This document shows, piece by piece, positions 12,084-23,600 of a stretch of 64,000 bases of DNA (position 1 is its first letter; the number at the start of each line of letters is the position of its first letter). Source of the stretch: Symbiodinium natans (taxonomy: Eukaryota; Sar; Dinophyceae; Suessiales; Symbiodiniaceae); assembly GCA_905221605.1 (NCBI GenBank), contig CAJNDS010002537.1, positions 186,001-250,000 of the forward strand. The letters are read 5' to 3'. The notes beneath the pieces are model-generated. The model saw only the letters and a list, made by a program, of their open reading frames with translations. It was not told the DNA's origin and ran no database searches. The position numbers and the translations under genes are program-made.

Positions 12084-13261
12084 CTGAAAATATGCAACGC
12101 GCCTAAGGGCTGCAAAGTATCCTGACTGAAACTTGGTAGAACTTTGAGAGGCAAAAACAGGCGGCGCGCGGCTAAAGCTGCCCCATGCACCCTACCAGCA
12201 CAGCATGGGTGCAGACACTGCCGATGGCGCTGTGCAAAAATCATTCCAACCCCAAACTTGGCCCCAAACCCTAAACATGAGGTTGGGCATCATCGAGCCG
12301 ACTGCTTTGGGGAGTCACCCGGAGCGCATCATGAGCATCAGCCTGACTAGTTGCCGGCGAACGGTCCGGGGCTTGAGAAACGGCCTTAGTCCTAAACCCA
12401 CGTCTCGTGATGTCTCGGCGTTGCAAGTGCACAGCTACTGGCACGGGCGCCGTTGTTTGTTGTTCCGTTTGTTTGTTTGCTTGTGAAAAATCCATACGTC
12501 CTTATGTCTTATCCACACTTCCTTATGTCTTTCTCCCCGAACTTGAAAGCTTGCCAACTGACGTTGGCTCAAGACTCGCTGCATGGCAGGAAAAAGAAAC
12601 TTTGCAGCTTAGGCCAAGCCTACTTGTGTTGTTGAACTCAGTGCCCTCAGTGCCCTCATCTCATGGAGGAGCAGACCCAAACCTCTTGAAAAGTGTAGCA
12701 AGGGGACCAGAAAGGAGCAAGGGAAAGCACTACTCGATGTCAGGAAAGGCAACATACAGAGTACAGAGGGACCCCAATGCACAGTGAGGCCGAAGAAACC
12801 CCCCAACCGGCGAAGGCGCTTGCCGAAGCAGAGCCGGAGGACTGTGGTGGGAGGCCATCGGAAACGTGGCAGGCGCAAAAGCTGCCCCCCCAAGCTCCGC
12901 ACCGCTGGGACGGAGCGGCAAAACTTTAACGACCACTAAAAGTCCACAAAGAACATGGAGCTGGTAGGACACCCCCCCTGCCAGGGCCTCTGGAGAAGTG
13001 TAGGGCCGGAAAGGAACGAGGGAAGGCAGTTCCGAATGTCCACCCTTACAGCGGGCTGACCCCACAGTACACAGGCCAGGATACAGCAACCATCACTGAC
13101 GAGGACCACCGGAAGCCGGGGCACAGCGGCGACCCCAAGGAAGGCACCAAGCCAGGAAGCAGAAACTCCAAGGCTCTGAGCCGAGACATGGAGCGGCATC
13201 TTTGGCCGAAGTGAGGCTTGGCCATCAAGGGAAAGTGCCAACCTCGCACGTGCAACCCACC
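12084..13261. other. No recognised gene
   Basis: Short open frames on both strands without motifs. Isolated CCCTAAA units occur near 12265-12285. Nothing else stands out. Confidence 0.45.
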
Positions 13262-13335
13262 CGGAAAAGGACGACGAGAGAGAGAGAGGGAGAAGAAAAA
13301 GGAGAAAGAGAGAGAGAGAGAGAAGAAAAACATGA
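13262..13335 (+). repeat. GA-rich simple repeat
   Basis: A purine tract of GAGA/GAAGAAAAA units directly before the AT-rich microsatellite. Confidence 0.8.
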
Positions 13336-13341
13336 AATGAA

Positions 13342-14099
13342 TCAATATACATATGTACATATATGTATATATATATATATGTATATGTGTATTATATATA
13401 TATATATACATATATACACATATACATATATACATATTTACATGTTTACATATTTACATATTTACATATTTACATATATACATATATACATATGTACATA
13501 TATACATATATACATAAATACATATGTACATATATACATATATACATATATACATATATACATATATACATATATACATATATACATATATACATATATA
13601 CATATATACATATATACATATATACGTTTTTGCATATAGACATATATACATATATACATATATACATATATACATATATACATATTTACATATAAACACA
13701 TATACACGTATACATGTATACACATATACATACATATAGACATATATACATATATACATATTACATATATACATATATTACATATACATACATATATACA
13801 TATATACATATATACCATATATACTATATACATATATACATATATACATAATAATATATACATATTTACATATATACATATATACATATACATATAACAT
13901 ATATACATATATACATATATACATATATATATACATATATACATACATACATACATACATATACATATATACATATATACTATATACAATATACATATAT
14001 ACATATATACATATATACATATATATATACATATATACATATATACATATACATACATATGTACATATGTATATGTACATATGTACATATATACATACA

Positions 14100-14131
<32 letters not shown>

Positions 14132-14242
14132 CACATATATACATATATACATATATACATATATACATATATACATATATACATATATACATACATACAT
14201 ACATACATATATACATATATACATATATACATATATACATAT
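13342..14242. repeat. TATACATA-type microsatellite, left part
   Basis: About 900 bp of imperfect ATATATAC/ATACAT repeats with a few variant units. It ends exactly at the 5' LTR and resumes after the 3' LTR, so it was the insertion target. The long Tyr/Ile/Met/Cys open frames on both strands are repeat artefacts. Confidence 0.95.
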
Positions 14243-14496
14243 TGTGAGCTGACATGAGTGCATATGCATCTTCTGCTCTGTGATGCATTAGGACTCGGCA
14301 GACCACCTTGTAGTTTTCCTTTGCATGTAGAGTTTTGCAATTCGTATCAATGCCAATATTTTGGCTCAAGTACCGAGCTTGTGCCTTTGAGCACGGTAGA
14401 GTCGTACAGTAGCTCTTAGGTTGCTGTGCGGTCCGACCGGTGGCCGGGCTGTGATTGCATTGGCTTAGTGCAAGTCCAGTGCTGGTCGACTTCACA
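14243..14496 (+). repeat. 5' LTR (254 bp)
   Basis: Matches 30819-31127 base for base except that it lacks 55 bp present there (between GTCCGACCGG and TGGCCGGGCT). It contains ATTTTGGCTCAAG at 14358-14370, identical to the last 13 bases of the dinoflagellate spliced leader. Confidence 0.95.
14358..14370 (+). promoter_or_regulatory. Relic spliced-leader 3' end / possible trans-splice acceptor
   Basis: ATTTTGGCTCAAG, preceded by GCCAAT, compared with GCCATTTTGGCTCAAG in the known leader. The terminal AG could still act as an acceptor. It probably marks an old 5' end of the element's RNA, so U3 would be upstream and R would start near here. The copy in the 3' LTR is at 30934-30946. Confidence 0.65.
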
Positions 14497-14498
14497 AT

Positions 14499-14513
14499 TG
14501 GGGGCTGTTCTGG
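14499..14513 (+). other. Candidate primer-binding site
   Basis: TGGGGGCTGTTCTGG begins two bases after the LTR end, the usual place and TGG start for a tRNA 3'-end primer site. The matching tRNA was not identified. Confidence 0.45.
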
Positions 14514-14577
14514 GAAGCGTACAGCTCTTGTGCCTACGGCCCGAGTGGGCAAGCATTGCTTTGCTTGTCTGTCGCAC

Positions 14578-14650
14578 GCTTGCGGCCTGTTAACCAAGGC
14601 GCGGCGCTTCGCGTGCCACGCCTGCGGCCTGCTAACCAAGGCGCGGCTTT
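14578..14650 (+). repeat. Duplicated GC-rich motif in the gag leader
   Basis: TGCGGCCTGTTAACCAAGGCGCGG and a one-base variant occur about 40 bp apart just upstream of the ATG. They resemble the GC hairpin motif scattered through the rest of the element. Confidence 0.6.
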
Positions 14651-14668
14651 TCGCCCTGTGTTGCGGCG

Positions 14669-17600
14669 ATGTCCGCAGAGGTTGCAGGTCAGGCCGAGGG
14701 CGTCACCCTCCTCGAAGCTATCGAGGGTGGAGACGTTCCCTATCCCGAGCGGATGAGCTACGTCGCTTGGCTTAAGTGGCGTAGGGAGACTGGCAGCCGT
14801 CCATTGTCCAAGCGGGATGGGATCAGTACTACGCCAGAGCAAGAGGCGGCTCTCTGGCGGAAAGTCATGAAGTTCCTCCATGACGCCGAAGACGAGGACG
14901 AGGATGAGGAGGAAGAAGAAGAGGACTCCGAGCTAGTCCCTGAGGCCTCGGGCGCTGGAGGCGACAGTCCGCCGCGGGTGGACGTCAGCGCCGCGGCTAG
15001 GGAGCTGGCCATGGTCCCTACCGGTGCTGCCTATGTCCCTGCTGCGGCACCAGGGTCCCGCCCGGCGGGACCGTCCGGTCCGCCGTCGACAGCAGGTTCA
15101 GTGCCAGGCACCGCAGAGGGCTTGCAGGCGGAGCTGCGCGCGATTTTCCGTCCAGACCAAGAACCGGTCGCGGACTACTTGACGCGCGTTTCGCGGATAG
15201 TCCTCGCGCTGAAAGCGCATGGAGTCACGGTGAGCTCCCGTGACCTTGACGCCTTAAGCACCAAAGCCACCCTCCTCGCGGATGAGTTCTCCAAGATAGG
15301 CGGGGACTGGCATCCGACAAAGATGGTCCGTCGGCTGCGGACCAGATTCTCGGTCGCGGCTTTGCGCGGTGGCGAGGACCCCGAAGACGCAGAGGAGATT
15401 CAGCGTGAAATCCAATGCATCGGGGAGCTTATCCTCGCGCTAGGGGGAAAAGAAAGCTCGAGCCAAGAGAAGGTTTGGAGCTCCCCGTCCGATGTGCCAG
15501 TTGAAGCCGTGGGGCCGCGTTCCCCAGGGCTCCCACAGCCTGCGACTGCAAGTGGGTTGGGGGTAGGTTTGGACCGTGGAGGTTTGCACACTGCCGAGGT
15601 TGCAGGTGGTCCTTCCGCGGCCCGTGACCTGGGCGCGACGGACGGCGATTCCCCTTTGCGCGCGAAGCTTGCGGCGCTGGAGATGGAGATAGAAGCCCTG
15701 AAGCGAGGTTCAGACGGCGGAGGTTCGCAGACCGGGTCCCAAAACCCGGCGGGCGATTTCGCCGCCGCACTCGCCGCCCAAACTGAAGCGCTGAAAGAAG
15801 CGTTAGCGCAGAGGGGCGGGCAAAGCTCCATAACGACGGTCAAAACTGACCTCACGTGGCCGACGCTGACCGACGACAAGTCGGACGCGCGAGACGTTGT
15901 CCTGTTCTACGAGGAGTTCGAGGACGTCTGCGCGCTGGCCAACAACTGCCGCGGTATGAGTGCGCGCGAGAAGCTGCTAGCGCTACGCAGGCGCTGCCGC
16001 GGCTCGCGCATGAAGACGTACACGAACGCCTACCGCGCAGCGTGGAAGTCGGGAGAGGTTCTCTCCGATCCACAGGCGGTGTACGACCGCATCAAGAACA
16101 AGCACTTGATGTTCGGGGAATCGCGGGAGGAAAGAGAAGTCCGCGTGGATGGTGAGCATGCCTCCCTCGCTAAGGGCAAGCTCACAGGCCACCAATTCGA
16201 GCCTTTGTTTGAGGCATCGATCGCGGACCTTGAGGCGGTGGGTCTTGGGAAGACCCCACGAGAGTTGTATCTCTCGTACCTCCGCAAGATGCCCCCGTAT
16301 CTCCAAAAGGAGATACGAAACGACAAGCGGTTGTGGCCCGGCGATCCCAAGGATGGCGGGCTGCGAGGGCCGCAGACTTGGGAGGAGAGCCACAAGGTCG
16401 TCTTGGAGTACGAACAGAGGGAAGCAGCTCACCGGGCTGTTTCCCACTCTGTGTACTCAGCGACCGGCTCTCAGAGCGCGGACCCGTCGGTCGCGCTAGC
16501 CGAGGCTCAGAAGGAGATTAAGAGCCTCAAGGCCGCTGCGAAGGCTGCTGCGAAAGGAGCAGCTGCCGCGGCCAAAGCTGGCGCGGATCAGACGTTTGCC
16601 GCTGCGTCGAAGGGAGCTGGCAAAGGAGCGGACAAGAAGATCTGCTTCCACTTTCGCGACCACGGGAATTGCCCGAAAGGGGATGCCTGCCCGTACAGCC
16701 ACGACAAGGAGCTTCGCAGAAAAGCTCTCGCGGCCAAGAAGGGTGACCAAACCTTTGCCACGGCGAAAGGTAAGGGCAAGGGGAAGGGAGGTGGCAAGGC
16801 AAAGGCCAACGCAAAGCCTAAGGCTGCGGCCAAAGGCGCGGCAAAGCCACCAGGCACTGTTTGCCCCTTTTTCTCCAAGAATGGGTCGTGCAAGAAAGGA
16901 GCCAGCTGCGACATGGTCCACAACCTGACGACCTCAGGAGGGACGCCGGCCTTGCCTGCCAACTGGGCCGCGCCCTCCGGGGCTTCCATGTCTAACCCCT
17001 TCGCCGCGTTCAGTGTCCAGATAGGAAGCTCAGGCGTCCAGGCAGGCGTCTCAGGAGCCGCAGGACGCGGCGCGGTGCAGCAGCACGCGCTTCCGTTGAG
17101 CAAGGGCGGGCGGGACAAGTTCGCCACCCTGGACGATCTGCCGAAGGACTGGTGGAACCTGGCGGACAACGAGCCAGGAGGCTACCAGTACAGGACGGTA
17201 GTCCAGGTGCTCGACCGTAAGGTCGAGTGCATGCTCGACGGATGCGCCGGCGCAAACCACGTGACAGAGGAACTCGTGGTGGGCATGATGAACCGGGCTG
17301 CAGAGCTGGGGATCGGCACCGAAGATCCCGGCTTCCCGGTCGTGAGACTCGAAAAGTGGGTCCACCCCGAATACGTGCATGGCATTGCTTCGGGAGCCCC
17401 CGTTCCTCTGAAGGGGGCAGCAGTCTTGCGCGTCACGCTGCTGGAAGGCAGGACGGCGGACGACTGTCGCCCCAACACTGAAATTTTCGTGCGATGCAAA
17501 ATCGCAGCCAGGGGGACGTCCGATTGGCACGGACTGATCCTCGGCGGCAGAGCGTTGGACTGCGCCGGAAGGATGGGCCTGGGTTTCAGGCCGGGTCCCG

Positions 17601-20600
17601 ACTTTCACGTCCTCGACACGCTGGGAATCAGGATGCCCAGATGTGAGGATCACAGCAAGACCCGGAAGGACAGGGCCTATGCCTTCGAAGCGCGGTTGTC
17701 AAGCCTGGACGACGCGTCATGCACCGAGCCTGGGGGCGGAAGTCGTGAGCTTCTCCGCTATGACGGGGAAGAGCCGCTCGAGCTCTCGCCAGGTGATGGG
17801 GTGCTGGTGCCAGTCGTGCGGGAGACAGGAGTCTCCGCAGAGGGATCCCTGTCCGAAGTTGTGCTTCCGATTGAGTGTGGGGTTGAGGCTGTGCCAGGTC
17901 TCTGGCCCACGGGAGAGGGTAAAGGGTTTGTGTTGCTTGCAGCCCAAGAGTGTGATCACTCTCTCCAGCCGGGCGAGGTTGTTGCGGAAGTGCGTTCCGG
18001 CCTCGTCAGCACTGCGGCCTGTGGTTGTGGCGCGATTGAGACGGTGTTCGAGTCAGAGCCGTCTCCGCAGGCATGTGCGGATTGTGGGGTCGCCGTTGCT
18101 TCGGTTGACCACGACCCGTGCTTTGCTTGCGGGTCCGCGTCCAGGGCCGCGGCAAGAAGCTTCCAAGGTTGTTCCTCGTGTGCGCGGTCCTTTGGGCGGC
18201 TGCGTACCGGCGCCAGGATCGGTGTGCTATCGGTCCTTGCTGCGGCGACTGTTCTCGCTTCGGTGTGGGGCGGGAGCGGCCCCGTTGGGCGCCCTGTTGA
18301 GGAGCCTGGAGTGCTTACTTGCTTGGACCACCTTCCAAGCGTCGACAGCTGGTGGGAGGCGCCGGGTGGTTACGCGTCTGTGTGGGGTAGGCGCCCTGCG
18401 CAGAAGGACCTTGGAACCCTGGCGGTCGAGAAGGCGCCTTACGAAACGTGCTTGCTTCAGCGCGCAGGTGAGGCGTGGCGTCTTTGGGACACGAGGGATT
18501 TGCGTGCGGCGGAAAGCGTTGCGTGCAGCGATGAAGTTCCCGTCACCGAACGCCTCGCGGTCTTTAGGACGCGCAAGGGGCCACGCTGGGCTGGCTGGCG
18601 TGAGGGATCGGCCACGGCTGGAAGAGGCGCAAGTGACGCTGTGCGCCCAGCAGACGCGGTCGACACGGCGCGCTGCCCGAGCTATCATATCGTGGAGAGC
18701 TGGGACATCGATAAGATGATCGAGGAGCCTCCAACGGACTATTATTATGAGCAGCTCGCGGCAGATATGCGCGCCCGGCACCCTAAGGCGTGCCCGCACC
18801 TCCTCGACCACCTCGTTTCCTTAGAGGGTTTCCTAGACAAGTCAATCTTGTTTGGGTTCTCCTTTGGAATCAGCAAGGCCGAAGTTTGTGTCTCCAAAGG
18901 CAAGCTCCTGGGACACAACATTGGGCGGGACGGGAGTTCGCCTGACGAAGAGCGTTGTCAGGCGGTGATTGACTTTCCCCCGCTCTGGGAGAAGCTTCAC
19001 ATTCAGCAATTTTTGGGTTGCGCAAATTGGTTGCGCGGCTACCTGCCTGTTGAGTATGGGCACGCAGCCAAGATTTTAGGGCAGTGGCAGAAGCCAGGCG
19101 CCGTCTTTCCGGAAGGCGGGCTGGGCTCAGCCGCCACCGAAGGTTGCAAAGCCTTTAAAGCGATTAAGCGCATGATGCAAAACCGCATCAATTTGGCTAC
19201 CTTCGATGAGGCCTCTGCTGCGGATGGGTCGTGTCCCCTTGAGCAGATCGCGGATGCGTCGGGCATCGCGGTAGGGGGCAGCGTCGTGCAGATGACGCGT
19301 GACTTGAGCCAGCTCAAAGTGCTTATGACGCACTCGAAGAGCTTGACCCCCGCGCAGCAGAACTGGCCGCCCTTGATACAGGAGGCGTTTGCCCAGCTCG
19401 AGGTAAAGCGGGCGACACGCCGCATGTTTGGCTCTATTCGGACTCTGTGTTGGACAGATCATGCCAACCTTACCCGAGCGCAAACGTCGGACATCGGAAT
19501 GGATCCGAAACTCGTCCGGTGGGTTGCGGAAATCCTTATGGATGGGTCCGAAATAAGGAGCCTTAGCGGTCGCTCAGCGACGCTGGGTGACAGTTTTAGC
19601 CGCAATCCCAAGGATCGGGATGCGCTCCTTGCGGCGAGGACGAAAGATCTCGAGGGCCTTTCGGGCCAACTCCGAGGTTTCGACCTGGACCAGTACCTCG
19701 GAGAGGGTACTGAGGGTGACGGACCCGTGCCCTGGGCGGTCGGCAACGACGCCGTCCCAGAGCCTGCGGGCCGTGTCCAGGCCGCGGCTGTGCCGATGTG
19801 CGTCGTCGCAGCCCTTCCGGTGCGCGTCATGGTTGTCTTTGACTACGCGCGTTGGAAAGAGCAGGACGCAGAGCTGACTGAGATCAGGCGCGTCTTCCAA
19901 GCGAGCCTCCCTGGAGTTTCTGTGGCTGTCAGGGGTTGTTGGGGTCCGTTTGAGGATACCGACGGGCTTGCCTCGCATTTCGATTGCGGGGCCGGCAGGC
20001 TCGCAGGGACCAAGAAGATCAAGCGGATCAGGGTCGACTTGCTTACTTCGTGTGCCAAGGTTCTTAGGGAAGCTTCGGGGTTTCGTCCGCAGTTCCTCGT
20101 AGGACTAGGGCAAGGCGGGCTTGTCACAGCCGTCCTTAGGTGGCCTTTGGTTGTTGAGCTCACGCTCCAAGCAAGGAACCTGCAGCGCAAGGAAGCCAGG
20201 GCTGTAGGAGAGGCTTGGGCAGGCATCAAGGCTATCTGGGCGGTGCGGCCACGCCTTTGGCGCACGCAGCAAGGCCACTTGGAAGTGGCCGAGGCTTGTC
20301 CGGAACTCAAGAAGGATTTTCCGGAGCCTCCCCTGCGAGGTTTTGGGATCGTAGGGAAGCAGGCATTGGGGGCGGAAGTTCTGCGGTCCTTGAGGCTGGA
20401 CGCGGTTCGTTCCATCGATGATGCCAGCATTAGAGGAATGCTGGACGAACCGTCACGACCCCTCTGGGACCATGAGGGTCTGTGCCTCTGCGGCAAGCGG
20501 ACCTACCTGTTTTCTCGCTGCCCCGCCTGCATCGAGAAAGAGGCAGTCGATACCTCGGTGGAGATAGCCGAGCGGGAGGAGCCCGAACCTCCGCTTGAGG

Positions 20601-23600
20601 GCGACCTTGAGGCCCATGAGGTGGGCCTAGAGGTCAACTCCGTCCTTGCAACTTTGGATAGGACAGGAGGTTTAGTTAGGGTTAGGTCCTCAACCATCCA
20701 GCAATGGGCGGTAGGGTTCAGGACTACGCCCAGGGATGCTCCAGTTCCCACAGCATATGGCATGCTGAGTGGGAAGATATGGAAGAAGAGCCATTCCATG
20801 AAGCTCAGCCTCGGCTCCCAGCACAAGGATCTTTCCAAGTGGGGCGATGTGAAGCCTTACTGGACCACATGGGTGGTTAGAGAAGATGGTGCTGTGGTGG
20901 CGGGGCACAACTGCTCGCCTCTGAATGTGGTTCAGGGCGACATCGTCGTGCATTGGTCGTCAGTAGTGAACTGGCACGGCCACAGACATGTCGTGAATGA
21001 GCAGTGTGAAGTGCTCTGGAGGTCTAATGGCAAAGAGGTTGCCTTAGACCCCTCCTTCGGCAAGCTGATAGCCCTTGTGGGTAGGGTTACTCAGGTCATT
21101 GGCTGGCGGGCAACCGGAGAAGCTTCGGATCCCCGCAGTTCTACCCGGCTGGCGTCAAGGGTCCTTGCTCAATTCTCTTCGTCCAACGAGGGCGTAGAAG
21201 GGCATTGGACCGCGGGCGCTATCAGTCGCGGGAAGAATGCCAATGAGTGCAAGCTGAAGGGTAGAGTTTTGGCGTTTATGGGTGAAGAGCACAAGGGCCC
21301 TGCAGTGGTTCTAGAGCTCGTTAGCCATAGCCCCATCCTGTGCATTTGGGACCATTCCTCAACCAAGGTCAAGGTCGAGTTTAAGGGCGGTGTTCCGTCT
21401 TTGAGCCTGATCGCGGAGGAGGACGAAAATCGTCGTGAGCAGCTTGCGGTCGAGGCAAGGGACGCGGCGAACATTTCGGAGTTCCGAGTCACGGGATCCC
21501 TTCGTACGGCGTGGTACGAGGGCCAGCGGCGCGATCCCTCATTGGCGGGCTCGATTCGCAAGCCAGAGCCGCCGATGGTGATCTCCGGAGACGGGTTGCT
21601 CGAGCGCGAGGTGACCCTCAGGACGGGTCAAACCGTCGTTGTCCCAGTGGTTCCCAACGGGGCTGCGGGCGCGAATGGAGTGACCTGGCGCCGCGCTTGC
21701 TACAATTCAGTCCACTGTGGAGTCCTTGGGGCCCATAGGTCCGCTGAGGTTACCATCAAGCTGCTAGAGAGGGCAGTCTGGTGGCCCGAATTAGAGAAAG
21801 ATGTGCGGACCTGGGTCGCCAAATGTCTCGCTTGCATTAAGGGCCGCTCTCGACCGACGAAGGTCGAGGCTCGTGCGGTCAAATGTGGCGCCGAGACATG
21901 CTGGCAGGAAGTCAGCGTGGACTGTGAAGGTCCAAACCGAGAGGATAGGGAAGGGCATAGGTACTCGCTTACGTACTTCGATTGCCTCAGTCATGCCGTC
22001 CTCCTCGAGCCGATGAGGTCTCTGACTCACGCTGAAGTCAGGAGGGCGTTCGTACGCTGTGTGCTTCGCAGCAGGACGATCCCGAGCCTCATCAGGTCGG
22101 ATAGAGGGCCAGAGTTCAAGAATGCGCTCATGGCAGAACTCAGCGCTATGCTTGGGACCGAGTGGCGGTTCAGCGCGCCCTTGCGGCCTTGTGAGTTGGG
22201 CGCAAACGAGCGAGTCCACCAAGAAGTTCAAAAGGTGCTGGGGGCGGTCGTCAGACAAGTCGGCGCCTCCCTTTCCGAAGCTTGGTCGGATTGGCTCGCG
22301 GTGGCGGAGTACGTCATTGATAACACTCCGGGACCCCACGGGTATACCCCGAGGGACCTAGAGCGGAGCTGGTCGCTCGCTCTACCACTTGAAAAGGACG
22401 TCCTGCGAGACGCCTTGCAGTTTGAACCCATCTCTGATTGGGCTCGGAGCCAGTTTAAGCAGTTCTCGGAACTAGCTGCTGCGGTCCGAGAGCACTGGAC
22501 GCGGTCTTCAGAAGCGCGGGCGAAACTTGCAAATCGCCATAGGCGCACTGTGGACCTTAAGCCAGGCGACCGAGTGGTCTGGAACGCTCCGAGGGCCCGT
22601 TCAGAGGGGGCGAGGCGTGTGCCTTGGGAACCGGGTCTGACCGGCCCCTGGCGCGTGTTGGAAGTCAAGGGCCACAGGCTCACCTTGGAGCCCGTGTCGA
22701 CGGAGTCGGGGGGTACTTCTTCCGCCCGGCGCGGCCCGATGGAGGCGCACGCAGAAGACTGCATTCTTGTTCCTGCGGATGCAGATGGCGCGGAATCCCG
22801 CGAGCCGGTCGTCTTTGAGGACGATGGAACCGGCGGGGACGGCTCGTCTCGCCCCAGCTTAGGGCAACAGGTTCAAGGCGACGCCAAGCAAGTGGAGTTC
22901 ACGCTGACCAGGCGCGGGAGGGATTTCGTCCTCCGCCTTGGTGACCGCATTGCCTATCGGGGTGTAGGTGGAGGCCCGAAGGTGTGCAGGTTAGGGCGGG
23001 TCACGCAGGTAGATGCTGCCCGTGCGCAGGTCGGCGTGCACCGCTATCTCCCCGACGCCAGCGGGGTTCGCGTCAAATGGCGGCTCGCATACATCGCCGA
23101 GGACGGTGCGCTCACGCTTTCAGAGGGGACTCGTCCGGCCCACGAAGCGGTTTCCGTCAGGGAGATCATTTCCAAGATCGACCTGAACCGCGACGGCGTG
23201 CTTGCTGCAGCCTCGGCCAGAAAGTTGGACAAGGGGGCGTACTCGTTGCAGGACAGGACGCTCGAGGACGCGGTCGTCTCCGACGCGGCTAGGAGGCACG
23301 GGTACAGGGTTGTTCCCGCTTTTGTGCAAGGCAAGCAGGCCTACGGGTTCACCTGGAACCTGGCCGCAGAAGAGCACTTAGAGGCCATTAGCGGCGCTGT
23401 TCTGCGCACAGAGCCGAAGGTGCTCGTGATTGGGCTTGAGGGCAAGAATGTGCCCCGGGCTTTCCTCCAACTAGTCGTCCGGTGTGCGCAGGAACGCACG
23501 CGCGCGGGCGCCCACGTCGCGCTGCATTTGCAGGCACAAAAAGGCGAGTGGGAACCCTGGCGGCTAGAGGAGTGGGGCGCCTTGTTTGGGACGCTCGCAG

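Noticed and set aside
12563-12572. TTGGCTCAAG as another spliced-leader relic
   Set aside because: Only ten bases match; about one such match in eight windows of this size is expected by chance, and no gene follows.
13342-14340. Long Met-Tyr-Ile-Cys open frames on both strands
   Set aside because: Pure products of the ATATATAC microsatellite; no start context, conservation or domain.
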